Part shown: in pieces, positions 33,824-42,610 of the stretch
How the letters are laid out: each line of letters begins with the position of its first letter
How positions within the stretch are numbered: position 1 is the stretch's first letter
NCBI RefSeq assembly: GCF_002733835.1
Contig: NZ_NVWY01000014.1
Coordinates: forward strand, 1 to 64,000
Direction: 5' to 3'
DNA: 64,000 nt
Source of the DNA: Alcanivorax sp.
Lineage (GTDB): Bacteria > Pseudomonadota > Gammaproteobacteria > Pseudomonadales > Alcanivoracaceae
The notes under the pieces: model-generated
Told to the model about the DNA's origin: nothing
Database searches by the model: none
Seen by the model: only the letters and a program-made list of their open reading frames with translations
Translations under genes and position numbers: made by a program

Positions 33824-36800
33824 TCACACATGCTGATCGGCACCCGGCTTGATGCCATAGGCCAGGGTGTACAGCACCGGCACCACCACCAGGGTGAGCA
33901 CGGTGGCAAAACCCAGCCCAAACATGATCACCACCGCCATGGATTCGAAGAAGGCATCGAACAGCAGCGGAATCATGCCAAGAATGGTGGTGACCGCCGC
34001 CATACATACCGGGCGCACCCGGGAGATGGAGGCCGACACTACCGCATCGAACGGCGCCATGGTTTCCCGGTCCAGCTTGATCTGCTCCACCAGCACGATG
34101 CCGTTTTTCACCAGCATGCCGGACAGACTCAGAAAGCCCAGTAATGCCATGAAGCCGAATGGCGAGTTGAGCAGCAGCAGCCCGAAGGTCACACCGATAA
34201 TGGCCAGCGGCACCGTGGCCCAAATCACCAACGGTGAGCGCACCGCGTCAAACAACAGAATGGTGATGATGAACATGAACAGGTATCCCATGGGCAGGCT
34301 GCCGAACACCGCTGCCTGGGCATCCTTGGAGGCTTCGTATTCACCGCCCCACTGCAGGGAGTAGCCCACCGGCAGCTCCAGCGCTTCGATGGCCGGGCGA
34401 ATCCGCCGCAGCACCTGATCCGCCGTTTCATCCCCGAGCACATCCGGTTCCGCCTGCACGGTAAGGGTTCGTTTACGGTCGCGGCGCATGATCAGGGCAT
34501 TTTCCCATTCGGTCCTGAAGTCCGACACCACCTGCGTGATGGGAATATACGTGGCGTAAGCCGGCGACCAGACCTGTACATCGTTCAGGTTGTCCGCACT
34601 GAGGCGCTCGTTGTCCGGTGGCCGCGCCACGATCGGCAACAGCTTGCTGCCATCCCGGTACAGGCCCACATCACGGCCACTGAAGTTCAGCGCCAGGGTG
34701 TTATCCAGGTCCTCACGGGTAATGCCGGCCCGCCGGGCCTGGGCTTCCTGAAACTGGGGCCGGATCACTTTTTCCTGCTGCCGCCAGTCATGGCGGATGC
34801 TTTCCAGTCCGCCATCGTCGTGCATGATGGCCTGGGCTTTCAGGCCCAGCGCCCGCAACTCTTTCGGGTCCGGCCCGCTGAAACGGGCTTCGATGGAAGC
34901 CGCCGGGCTCGGCCCGATCATCAGGCGCTTCACCTTCGCAAACGCCTGCAGATGCTCGTTTCGAATCAGCTCGCGGGTCGCCGCCAGGGTCGGATTGATC
35001 TGCTCCCGGTCGGCGACCTGCACGATCAGTTGCGCGTAGCTGGGGTAACTCTTTTCCGGTGCATAGGGCAGCATGAAACGCTGCGCGCCCTGGCCGACGG
35101 TGGTGGTCACCTGCTCCACGCCGTCCATCTCCAGCAACGCCTGCTCCAGCCGGGCGGCAGCATCCTGGGTGGCGCGAATATCGCTGCCCTGGGGCAACCA
35201 GTAGTCCACCAGAAACATGGGCGTATTGGAGGGCGGGAAAAACGCCTGTTTAACGAAACCAAAACCGACCACCGCAATCACCAACAGCGCACCCATGGCG
35301 CTCAGGGTGATCACCCGATGATGGATGGCACGGTCCAGCAGGCGGCGATAAAGCACAAAGACCCTGCCGGCGTAAGGGTCTTCACCCTCCCCGTCCTGGC
35401 CACCCACATCCTTCTCGCTGAAGAACACATTGGCAAAAAACGGCACCAACGTAATCGCCGTCACCCAACTGAGCATCAATGAAATCAACAGCACCCAGAA
35501 CAGGGTATTGGTGTATTCACCGGTGGCGTCGTCCGACAGGCCAATCGGCGCAAACGCCATGATGGCAATGACCGTGGCACCCAACAGCGGCCAGACGGTC
35601 TGGCGGACAATCTCTTTCGCAGCCTCCAGTTTGGACAGGCCACGCTTCATGCCCACCAGGATGCCCTCCGTCACCACGATGGCATTGTCTACCAGCATGC
35701 CCAGGGCAATGATCAACGCCCCCAGGGAAATCCGCTGCAAATCAATGGCCATCATTTTCATGACGATGAAAGTGCCCAGAATGGTAAGCAGCAACACCCC
35801 GCCCATCAGGATGCCGGAACGCACCCCCATGAACACCAGCAGCACCGCAATCACAATGGCCACCGCTTCACCCAGGTTGAGCATGAAGGCGCTCACCGAG
35901 TTATCCACTTCTTTGGGCTGGTTGTAGACCGTCGCCAGCTGCATGCCGACCGGGCGCTGGTATTCCAGCTCCGCCAGGCGCTGATCCACCCGGCCCCCCA
36001 CGTCCACCACGTTCACGCCGGAGGCAAAAGAAATGCCCATGGTCAGCGCCGGACCGGCATTAAAGCGGTACAGATGGTTGGGCACTTCCGCATAGCCACG
36101 TTCGATGGTGGCCACGTCGCGCAGGTAGACCAGCTCGCTGGCACCGGGCTCAGAAATCAGCAAATCCCCCATGCTCTGCACAGAAGGGAATTCGCCGGTG
36201 GGATAAATACGGATGTATTCATCACCCACCCGTACCTTGCCCGCCGGATTCACCGTGTTCTGGGTCTGCAGCAAGCCAAAGATCCGGTCCGGGCTGATGC
36301 CCAGCGACGCCAGCCGGGTACGGGAGATTTCTACCAGCACCTGCTCCTGGCGCTGGCCGCCAATGGTGACCTTGCCGACGCCCTCAACCAGCACCAGTTC
36401 GCGGGTCAGGTAGTCGGCATAGTCCTTCATGTCCTGGTATGAATAGCCTTCGCCGGTCACCGCCAGCAGAATGCCGTACACATCACCGAAATCATCAATC
36501 ACCTGAATGGTCCCGGCACCGGGGGGAAGCTGGCCCTGCAGGTCGGTCATCTTGTGGCGCAGCTCATCCCAGATTTGCTTGAGCTGGCTGGCCCGGTATT
36601 CCGGTTTCATTTCCACCTGCACCTGAGACAGGCCATTGCTGGAAATGGAGGTGACGTTCTTTACATAGGGCAGGCTCTGAATGGCTTTTTCCACCGGCAG
36701 CGTCACTTCCTCTTCCACCTGCCGGGGTGACGCGCCCGCGTAGTTAGTGATCACCATGGCGATCTTGAGGGTGAATTCCGGGTCTTCCAGTTGCCCCAGG

Positions 36801-36892
36801 CGAGTAAAACTCACCACCCCGCCGACCAGCAGAATCAGCGTGAATAACCAGCTCACCACCTTGTGGCGAATACTGTACTCGGCAATATTCAT
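33824..36892 (-). CDS. RND efflux pump, inner-membrane subunit
   Basis: A 1022 aa HAE-type RND transporter. It begins MNIAEYSIRHKVVSWLFTLI, has the large periplasmic loops and the TM4 proton-relay motif ALGMLVDNAIVVTEG with Asp followed by Asn, instead of the AcrB Asp-Asp pair. Its start codon lies immediately next to the adaptor stop. Proton-driven pumps of this type export drugs, detergents or metabolites with an outer-membrane channel that is not encoded here. Confidence 0.95.
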   Translation of the reverse strand: MNIAEYSIRHKVVSWLFTLILLVGGVVSFTRLGQLEDPEFTLKIAMVITNYAGASPRQVEEEVTLPVEKAIQSLPYVKNVTSISSNGLSQVQVEMKPEYRASQLKQIWDELRHKMTDLQGQLPPGAGTIQVIDDFGDVYGILLAVTGEGYSYQDMKDYADYLTRELVLVEGVGKVTIGGQRQEQVLVEISRTRLASLGISPDRIFGLLQTQNTVNPAGKVRVGDEYIRIYPTGEFPSVQSMGDLLISEPGASELVYLRDVATIERGYAEVPNHLYRFNAGPALTMGISFASGVNVVDVGGRVDQRLAELEYQRPVGMQLATVYNQPKEVDNSVSAFMLNLGEAVAIVIAVLLVFMGVRSGILMGGVLLLTILGTFIVMKMMAIDLQRISLGALIIALGMLVDNAIVVTEGILVGMKRGLSKLEAAKEIVRQTVWPLLGATVIAIMAFAPIGLSDDATGEYTNTLFWVLLISLMLSWVTAITLVPFFANVFFSEKDVGGQDGEGEDPYAGRVFVLYRRLLDRAIHHRVITLSAMGALLVIAVVGFGFVKQAFFPPSNTPMFLVDYWLPQGSDIRATQDAAARLEQALLEMDGVEQVTTTVGQGAQRFMLPYAPEKSYPSYAQLIVQVADREQINPTLAATRELIRNEHLQAFAKVKRLMIGPSPAASIEARFSGPDPKELRALGLKAQAIMHDDGGLESIRHDWRQQEKVIRPQFQEAQARRAGITREDLDNTLALNFSGRDVGLYRDGSKLLPIVARPPDNERLSADNLNDVQVWSPAYATYIPITQVVSDFRTEWENALIMRRDRKRTLTVQAEPDVLGDETADQVLRRIRPAIEALELPVGYSLQWGGEYEASKDAQAAVFGSLPMGYLFMFIITILLFDAVRSPLVIWATVPLAIIGVTFGLLLLNSPFGFMALLGFLSLSGMLVKNGIVLVEQIKLDRETMAPFDAVVSASISRVRPVCMAAVTTILGMIPLLFDAFFESMAVVIMFGLGFATVLTLVVVPVLYTLAYGIKPGADQHV

Positions 36893-37954
36893 TTACAGGC
36901 CCCGCTCTTTCACCAGCTCGCGAACGGCTTGCCCTTCTTTCAGGCGGTGAACGCCGGCCACCACAATCCGGTCACCCGGCTCCAGCCCGGCCGTGACCTG
37001 GACGCCGCCACCGACCACTTCACCGAGCGTCACCGGCACGGCGCTCACGGTGCCATCGTCCTGATACTTCCACACATGGGCACCATCCTTGCCATCCGGG
37101 TTGAACACCGCCGCGGCCAGCACTTCCGGCAAGGCGTCCGTGGCCCGCATGATCTGGCTGAGATCAATCACCACATCCACACTCATGCCCGGCAGCACCA
37201 TGATGCCTTCAGGGTTGGGCATGGTCAGGGTAATGATGTAGGTCTGGGTGCGATCCCCGGCACTGGCCTCGTGCTCCTTGTAGCTGGCTTTAAAGGTGGT
37301 ATTCGGGGCCCCTTCAAAGCGCACATCCGGCTGGTAGTCTTCACCGTCCTTGCGCAGGTTGGTAAAGAAGCGCTCGGACACGGCAAACTCGATATCAATG
37401 TTCTTGTCGCCCTGCAGGTAGAGAATCGGCTGCTTGGCCTGCACGAACTGGTAGTTCTCCACTTCGGTACGGGCCACGGTGCCACCGTAAGGGGCTTTCA
37501 GGCGCGTGTAGTTCACGTTGTCGCGGGCCAGGCTCAGGGCGGCCTGGGCCTGGCGACGCTTGGCCTGGATTTCATCAAACTGGGCTTCGGAGATAACACC
37601 ACGGTCACGCAGGCTGATGCCGCGCTGATACTGGCTCTCGGCCAGATCATACTGGGCTTGGCGGTCGGCCAGCTGATTGTTGAAATCCGCTGGGTCCAGC
37701 GCCGCCAGCAACTGCCCTTTCTTCACCTGTTCCCCGGCCCGCACCGGGAAACGCTCCATCTGGCCGGACACCCGAAAAGCCAGCTCGGACCCTTCCGTGG
37801 CGACCACCTTGCCCGGGTAGTGGCGCAACGTGCCGTCGCCACCATTCACGGTTTGCAACTTCACCGGTTGCGGCATCGGGGCCTCCGCCTGCGGTTCCTC
37901 ACCACAGCCCCACAGGGCCAGCGTCAGGCCAAGGGCCATCCAAAAACGTTGCAT
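36893..37954 (-). CDS. RND efflux periplasmic adaptor (membrane fusion protein)
   Basis: A 353 aa lipoprotein-type adaptor: lipobox LWGC near residue 17, a lipoyl-like half AFRVSGQMERFPVRAGEQV, a coiled-coil hairpin around LADRQAQYDLAESQYQRG and KLKAPYGGTVART-like beta part (TRLKAPYGGTVART). It is the first gene of the pump operon. A GGTACT-TGTT-AGTACC inverted repeat lies 22 bases upstream. Confidence 0.93.
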   Translation of the reverse strand: MQRFWMALGLTLALWGCGEEPQAEAPMPQPVKLQTVNGGDGTLRHYPGKVVATEGSELAFRVSGQMERFPVRAGEQVKKGQLLAALDPADFNNQLADRQAQYDLAESQYQRGISLRDRGVISEAQFDEIQAKRRQAQAALSLARDNVNYTRLKAPYGGTVARTEVENYQFVQAKQPILYLQGDKNIDIEFAVSERFFTNLRKDGEDYQPDVRFEGAPNTTFKASYKEHEASAGDRTQTYIITLTMPNPEGIMVLPGMSVDVVIDLSQIMRATDALPEVLAAAVFNPDGKDGAHVWKYQDDGTVSAVPVTLGEVVGGGVQVTAGLEPGDRIVVAGVHRLKEGQAVRELVKERGL

Positions 37955-37975
37955 CGTGCTCTCCCCGATCTAAAC

Positions 37976-37991
37976 GGTACTTGTTAGTACC
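37976..37991 (-). promoter_or_regulatory. Inverted repeat upstream of the RND operon
   Basis: GGTACT and AGTACC are exact inverted halves around TGTT. The position just before the adaptor start is typical of a repressor operator, e.g. of a TetR-type protein, but no regulator gene is adjacent. Confidence 0.45.
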
Positions 37992-38103
37992 AATTGTCGC
38001 ACAGGTACGGCCGTATCAGGTGCAGCTTTTTCACCCACTGCAGAATTTTGACCTTATCAGACGAGGGCTCAGGGAGCCGCCCTTGCCAGGAAAAGATCCA
38101 GCA

Positions 38104-38130
38104 CAAAAAAGGGCCGACGAATGTCGGCCC
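38104..38130 (-). terminator. Terminator after dps
   Basis: On the minus strand GGGCCGAC and GTCGGCCC pair and are followed by six T. Confidence 0.85.
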
Positions 38131-38168
38131 GGGTCATGGGTTAAGAAAATGCGTGCACCGAGGCGCGA

Positions 38169-38615
38169 TCAGCCCAGATGGGCAGACAACATCCAGGCAG
38201 ACTTTTCGTGAATTTCAATACGATCACTGGCCACCGCACCAGAGCCTTCATCTTCATGCTCGCCCGCCAGCTTCAATACCCGGTTGGCACGCTCCGCCAC
38301 CCGACGGTGGTCTTCTGCCAGCTCCTTGATCATGCCGGACGCATCCGGGTCGCCGGTGGCGTCCTGCACCGTGGAGAGCTTGGCAAACTCGGCATAGCTG
38401 CCCGGCGCCTTCCAGCCCAGCGCGCGGATACGCTCGGCAATGGTGTCCACCGCCTCCGCCAGCTCGATGTATTGCTGCTCGAACAGCAGATGCAGACTGT
38501 GGAACATGGGGCCGGTCACATTCCAGTGATACTTGTGCGTCTTGAGATAGAGGGTGTAACTCTCGGCCAATAGCTTGCTCAGTTCTTCAGCGACCTGCTT
38601 GTTGTGTTCAATCAT
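38169..38615 (-). CDS. dps: Dps family DNA-binding/ferritin-like protein
   Basis: A 148 aa Dps-type protein that stores iron and protects DNA in stress. ATG 38615 has AGGAGG upstream; the long frame to 38945 is spurious. The ferroxidase pattern is seen: LKTHKYHWNVTGPMFHSLH with the His residues, then EQQYIELAEAVDTIAERIRALG. The N-terminal tail is short and without a cluster of Lys. A terminator follows. Confidence 0.93.
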   Translation of the reverse strand: MIEHNKQVAEELSKLLAESYTLYLKTHKYHWNVTGPMFHSLHLLFEQQYIELAEAVDTIAERIRALGWKAPGSYAEFAKLSTVQDATGDPDASGMIKELAEDHRRVAERANRVLKLAGEHEDEGSGAVASDRIEIHEKSAWMLSAHLG

Positions 38616-38944
38616 GGAGTGCCTCCTTTTCCAGTATTGTCCTTGCCAGCAGAGCCAAGGGCGCTCCCGTTGATTGCCGGGAAACGTACTCCCTAACACC
38701 ATTGGGTTCGCCAAGCGCATTTCAATGGCGACGCCCTTTCGGCCCTCTCTTCTTGTTGCTACAACGCTTGTTTCTACATAATCAGACGCGGTACCGCCAC
38801 AGACGTTCCTGGACTGGCAAGGCATTTGCGTTATCGCGCACATAGGGAAAATCAATCTGCCGATCTGTCCGATTTGGCGCTTTACACCCGGGTCGACGTC
38901 TCGGCATGATGCAACCTCATCCGTTAACCGAAAGTAGACCGCCA

Positions 38945-39619
38945 ATGGCTGTAGCCCCCAATCCGGAACCTCCTTATTCGATTCTGGAAGAGTGGTTGAA
39001 TGGCCTGACTCATGGCATTGGCGCGGCCATGAGCATCGCCGGCACGGTAATCCTGGTGGTGTCGGCCAGCCTGCTGGGCGACCCCTGGAAAATTGTCAGC
39101 TTCAGTATTTTCGGCGCCAGCCTGATCCTGCTCTACAGCGCCAGCGCGCTCTATCACAGCCTGCGCAACCCGAAGTGGCGCGCCGCCTTCAAGATGCTGG
39201 ACCACTGTGCGATCTATGGCCTGATTGCGGGCACTTACACTCCCTTCCTGCTGGTCAATCTGCGCGGCCAAACCGGCTGGATTCTGTTTGCCGTGATCTG
39301 GGCGCTGGCGCTCACTGGCATCGCCCTGAAGGCCCTGTACGGGCACCGCTTCAAGCTGATGCGCGTGGGTATTTACCTGGCCATGGGCTGGCTGATTCTG
39401 GTGGCCTCCAACGACCTGACCAGCAAACTCAATGACACCGGCTTCTGGCTGATCCTGGCCGGCGGCATCACCTATACCGTGGGCGTGATCTTCTACCTGG
39501 CGGACCGTTTTATTCCCTTCAACCACGCCATCTGGCACCTGTTCGTCATGGGCGGCAGTATCTGCCATTTCTTCGCGGTCTATTACGGGGTGCTGCCTTT
39601 CACCGCGCCCATCAGCTGA
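38945..39619 (+). CDS. Hemolysin III / PAQR family membrane protein
   Basis: A 224 aa seven-segment membrane protein from ATG 38945; ATG 38906 would add 13 residues and neither start has a good ribosome binding site. Family marks are EEWLNGLTHGIGAAMS, ASALYHSL and the His pair HAIWHLFVMGGSICHF in the last segments, which bind metal in the PAQR family. The 329-base gap between dps and this gene holds only their divergent promoters as far as I can see. Confidence 0.88.
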   Translation: MAVAPNPEPPYSILEEWLNGLTHGIGAAMSIAGTVILVVSASLLGDPWKIVSFSIFGASLILLYSASALYHSLRNPKWRAAFKMLDHCAIYGLIAGTYTPFLLVNLRGQTGWILFAVIWALALTGIALKALYGHRFKLMRVGIYLAMGWLILVASNDLTSKLNDTGFWLILAGGITYTVGVIFYLADRFIPFNHAIWHLFVMGGSICHFFAVYYGVLPFTAPIS

Positions 39620-39679
39620 CTCAGCCTGCATTTCATGAACAAAATTCAAAAAAGACTTGAGGTCTACGTCTCATCAATA

Positions 39680-39712
39680 TATTTTTTACTTAATTATATA
39701 TTGTTGGACCCG
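39680..39712 (+). promoter_or_regulatory. AT-rich inverted repeat before the ArsR/YeeE operon
   Basis: AATATAT and ATATATT flank TTTTTACTTAATT just upstream of the regulator start. AT-rich dyads are the kind of operator bound by BigR-type ArsR repressors. Confidence 0.45.
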
Positions 39713-39716
39713 TTTT

Positions 39717-40028
39717 ATGATTGCGATTAACCCCGATACCCTGCGTGACAATGCCCTCCAAGCCAGCCAACTACTCAAGGCCCTGTCCCATCCGGACCGG
39801 CTGATGCTGCTATGCCGCCTTGCTGAAGGCGAACGCAGTGTCAGTGAACTGGAGCCCCTGGTGGGTGTTTACCAACCCTCTCTTTCCCAGCAACTGGGCA
39901 TTTTGCGTCGCGAAGGGCTGGTCAGTAGTCGCCGGGAAGGCAAGCAGGTGTTCTACCAGGTGGCCAACCCGGACGCCCTGGCCGTACTGGAAGTGTTGTA
40001 TCAGCGCTTCTGCGGCGACACCCCATGA
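39717..40028 (+). CDS. ArsR family regulator, BigR/SqrR-like
   Basis: A 103 aa winged-helix repressor from ATG 39717. The HTH reads YQPSLSQQLGILRREGLVSSRREGKQVFY. Two cysteines, in LMLLCRLAEGE and at the C-terminal LYQRFCGD, lie where BigR/SqrR proteins sense persulfide. Its stop overlaps the first YeeE-type gene by four bases. The context suggests repression of sulfur transport and release by sulfide-derived species. Confidence 0.8.
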   Translation: MIAINPDTLRDNALQASQLLKALSHPDRLMLLCRLAEGERSVSELEPLVGVYQPSLSQQLGILRREGLVSSRREGKQVFYQVANPDALAVLEVLYQRFCGDTP

Positions 40029-40462
40029 GCATCGACTGGAACGCCTTCACCCCCTGGTCCTCCCTGGCCGGCGGCGCCTTGATCGGCCTGGCCGCCCTGT
40101 TGCTATTGCACACTAACGGTCGCATCGCCGGTATCAGCGGCATTGTTGGCGGCCTGTTGCGCCCGGCAACGCAGGACCGGGGCTGGCGAATTGCCTTTAT
40201 CCTCGGCATGCTCATCGCCCCCACCGTCTGGGCACTGGCCGGGAACTTGCCCGCAATGGTAATCGATGCCGACCTCCCGCTTCTGATCGTGGCCGGCCTG
40301 GTGGTGGGCATAAGCACTCGCTACGGCGCCGGGTGTACCAGTGGCCACGGCGTGTGCGGCATATCGCGCCTGTCCCCCCGTTCCCTGGCAGCCACTGTCG
40401 CCTTCATGGCCAGCGGCTTCATCACCGTCTTTGTGGTTCGCCATCTGCTGGGAGGGGGATAA
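40025..40462 (+). CDS. YeeE/YedE-type sulfur transport half-protein 1
   Basis: A 145 aa membrane protein with four hydrophobic segments and the conserved motif YGAGCTSGHGVCGISRLSPRS, including two Cys that pass thiosulfate or sulfide in the YeeE family. It is translationally coupled to the ArsR gene upstream and to the second half-protein downstream (TAATG). Confidence 0.88.
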   Translation: MSIDWNAFTPWSSLAGGALIGLAALLLLHTNGRIAGISGIVGGLLRPATQDRGWRIAFILGMLIAPTVWALAGNLPAMVIDADLPLLIVAGLVVGISTRYGAGCTSGHGVCGISRLSPRSLAATVAFMASGFITVFVVRHLLGGG

Positions 40463-40887
40463 TGCATCGCAGTCATATCACCGCTTTTGCGGCCGGCCTG
40501 ATTTTTGGCCTCGGCCTGTTGCTCGCCGGCATGGCCAACCCGGCCAAGGTGCTGGCCTTTCTGGATATCACCGGTAACTGGGACCCGTCCCTGGCCCTGG
40601 TGATGGGTGGCGCTATTGCGGTATCGGCCATCGGTTTCTACCTGACCCGGCAGCGATCCGCTCCCCTGTTTGGTGACAGCTTTCAGGTGCCCACCAACCG
40701 CAAGCTGGACAAGCGTCTGGTACTCGGGGCGCTGGGCTTCGGTGTGGGCTGGGGGCTGGCCGGCTTCTGCCCGGGCCCGGCGCTGGTGGCCCTCGGCACG
40801 GGCAGTCTCAAGGCCGTGGTGTTCGTAGCTGCCATGCTCAGCGGAATGGTGATCTTTGAAATGTTGGAACGCAAGAAACCGGATTGA
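40462..40887 (+). CDS. YeeE/YedE-type sulfur transport half-protein 2
   Basis: A 141 aa membrane protein from ATG 40462, which overlaps the stop of the first half-protein. It has GLIFGLGLLLAGMANPAKV and WGLAGFCPGPALVALGTG, the second-half YeeE motif with one Cys. Together the halves match the PmpA/PmpB type of split transporter found with BigR regulators. Confidence 0.87.
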   Translation: MHRSHITAFAAGLIFGLGLLLAGMANPAKVLAFLDITGNWDPSLALVMGGAIAVSAIGFYLTRQRSAPLFGDSFQVPTNRKLDKRLVLGALGFGVGWGLAGFCPGPALVALGTGSLKAVVFVAAMLSGMVIFEMLERKKPD

Positions 40888-41036
40888 TCCGTCCACGACA
40901 TAACGTCCCGAGACACTATGTCCAATATCGAAGGCTTGTTGGCCTGGCCTAGAATCTATCGGCATGAATGGAGAGAACCCGTGGCATTTTGCGCCATGCC
41001 TCTCCTTGTCAGGTCAAAGGGCTGGAGATACCCGAC

Positions 41037-41180
41037 ATGTTTCATTGGGTTCCTATCATTTTTCTTGTCTTCAAGCTGGCCGTGTTTGGCACGGGCATGT
41101 TCTTCGCCATCAAGTGGCATTACGACCAGGACAAGAAAAAGAAAACGGCCCCCGATTCCACGCGGGAAGGGAGCCGTTAA
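41037..41180 (+). CDS. Small single-pass membrane protein
   Basis: A 47 aa ORF with GGAG nine bases before ATG 41037. It has one membrane segment (WVPIIFLVFKLAVFGTGMFF) and a basic tail (DQDKKKKTAP). No family recognised. Positive-inside charge and the ribosome binding site make a real gene plausible. Confidence 0.5.
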   Translation: MFHWVPIIFLVFKLAVFGTGMFFAIKWHYDQDKKKKTAPDSTREGSR

Positions 41181-41201
41181 CAGTCAGGGCCAGACCGCGC
41201 C

Positions 41202-41678
41202 CTACAGCAGAGATTCGACGTCTTTCCTGATCGACTCAGGTTTGTCGGTGGGCGCATAGCGCTTCACCACCTTGCCGTCCTTGTTGACCAGGAACTTGGT
41301 GAAATTCCACTTGATACCCTTGCTGCCCAGCACGCCCGGCGCTTCCTTCTTGAGGAAGAGATAGAGCGGATGCGCGTTGTCACCGTTCACATCAATCTTG
41401 TCGAACATGGTAAAGCTGACACCATAGTTCTTCTGGCAAAAAGCACCAATTTCTTCAGCCCCACCGGGCTCCTGTTTGCCAAACTGATTGCACGGAAAAC
41501 CGAGAATCTCCAGCCCCCTGTCCTTGAGATCGTCATACAGCCCTTCGAGCCCTTCAAACTGGGGAGTGAACCCGCATTTGCTGGCCGTATTGACGATCAG
41601 CAACACCTTGCCCTGAAACTCGGACAAGGATTTTTCTTCACCACTCAAGGTGGTGGCGCTGTAATCATAAATCCCCAT
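41202..41678 (-). CDS. Glutathione peroxidase family protein
   Basis: A 158 aa thiol peroxidase from ATG 41678 (GGAGAG upstream). The catalytic Cys is C35 in TASKCGFT, with [12 protein letters not shown] (Gln) and WNFTKFLV (Trp/Asn) completing the catalytic set. It is a Cys form, without selenocysteine, and likely uses thioredoxin or glutathione to reduce peroxides. Confidence 0.95.
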   Translation of the reverse strand: MGIYDYSATTLSGEEKSLSEFQGKVLLIVNTASKCGFTPQFEGLEGLYDDLKDRGLEILGFPCNQFGKQEPGGAEEIGAFCQKNYGVSFTMFDKIDVNGDNAHPLYLFLKKEAPGVLGSKGIKWNFTKFLVNKDGKVVKRYAPTDKPESIRKDVESLL

Positions 41679-41813
41679 GATCTCTCCTGACGATAAAATC
41701 CAAACATGAATAATAAGGCGCCCGCAGGGAGTGGCAACCACAACCCACCACCAAGGCCTAACAATACGGCAAGCCCTGACCCACTGCGAGGATAGCGTGC
41801 CTACCGCCAGGCG

Positions 41814-42488
41814 CTACTCGCTATAGAGCTGTGCAATCACCGCCTCGGCCACCACACGGCTGGATTGTGGGTTCTGCCCGGTGACCAGCTTGCCGTCAGT
41901 GACCGCATGGGGGGTGAAATCCTCCGCCAGATCCAGACGGGCACCCAGCTCCTCAAGCCGGGTGGCCAACAGAAACGGCATGATCTCATCCAGCCCCACT
42001 TCCCGCTCTTCGCTATTGGTAAAGCAGGCGAGCGTCTTGTTCTGCACCAGTGGCACGCGCTCTTCGTTGCGCAGGCCCACCAGTGCTGCAGGGCCATGGC
42101 ATACCGCGCCTAACAGGCCGCCCTGTGCCCAGGTACGCTCCATGACCGCCGCCACCAGCGGGTTGTCTGGCATATCGAACATGGCACCATGGCCGCCGGG
42201 TACAAAGACTCCGCAGTAGCCATCTTCCCAGACGGCCTCCAGTTCACGGGTATCCTGCAAGGCCGTAATGGCGTCAGCCCAGGCCTCTTTCTCACTGTCA
42301 TCCGGCACCGAATTGGGGTCCACCGGGATCTTGCCCCCTTTCGGGCTCGCGACCACCACCGGAATATTATTTTCCCGGAACAGCAGAAACGGCACCGCAA
42401 ATTCCTCCAGCCACAGGCCGGTCTGTTGACCCTGGCCCATTTGCGATGCGCTGGTCACCAACATCAGCAGCGGTTTATCCAGATTCAT
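41814..42488 (-). CDS. DJ-1/PfpI family protein (Hsp31-like)
   Basis: A 224 aa class I glutamine-amidotransferase-like protein from ATG 42488 (GGAGG upstream). The nucleophile Cys is in GAVCHGPAALVG, and FVPGGHGAMFDM matches the Hsp31/HchA side. Such proteins act as glyoxalase III-type or protein deglycase enzymes. Divergent from dgt. Confidence 0.9.
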   Translation of the reverse strand: MNLDKPLLMLVTSASQMGQGQQTGLWLEEFAVPFLLFRENNIPVVVASPKGGKIPVDPNSVPDDSEKEAWADAITALQDTRELEAVWEDGYCGVFVPGGHGAMFDMPDNPLVAAVMERTWAQGGLLGAVCHGPAALVGLRNEERVPLVQNKTLACFTNSEEREVGLDEIMPFLLATRLEELGARLDLAEDFTPHAVTDGKLVTGQNPQSSRVVAEAVIAQLYSE

Positions 42489-42610
42489 AAATGCCTCCGA
42501 AAATTCGCAACGAGAGATACAATATGCACAGAGGGTGTGGCACAAAGTCGTCGCATGCAAGGATAGCCTGCGTGTAGCATGTGGCCTGCAAGCATGTAGC
42601 GGGGAACCCC

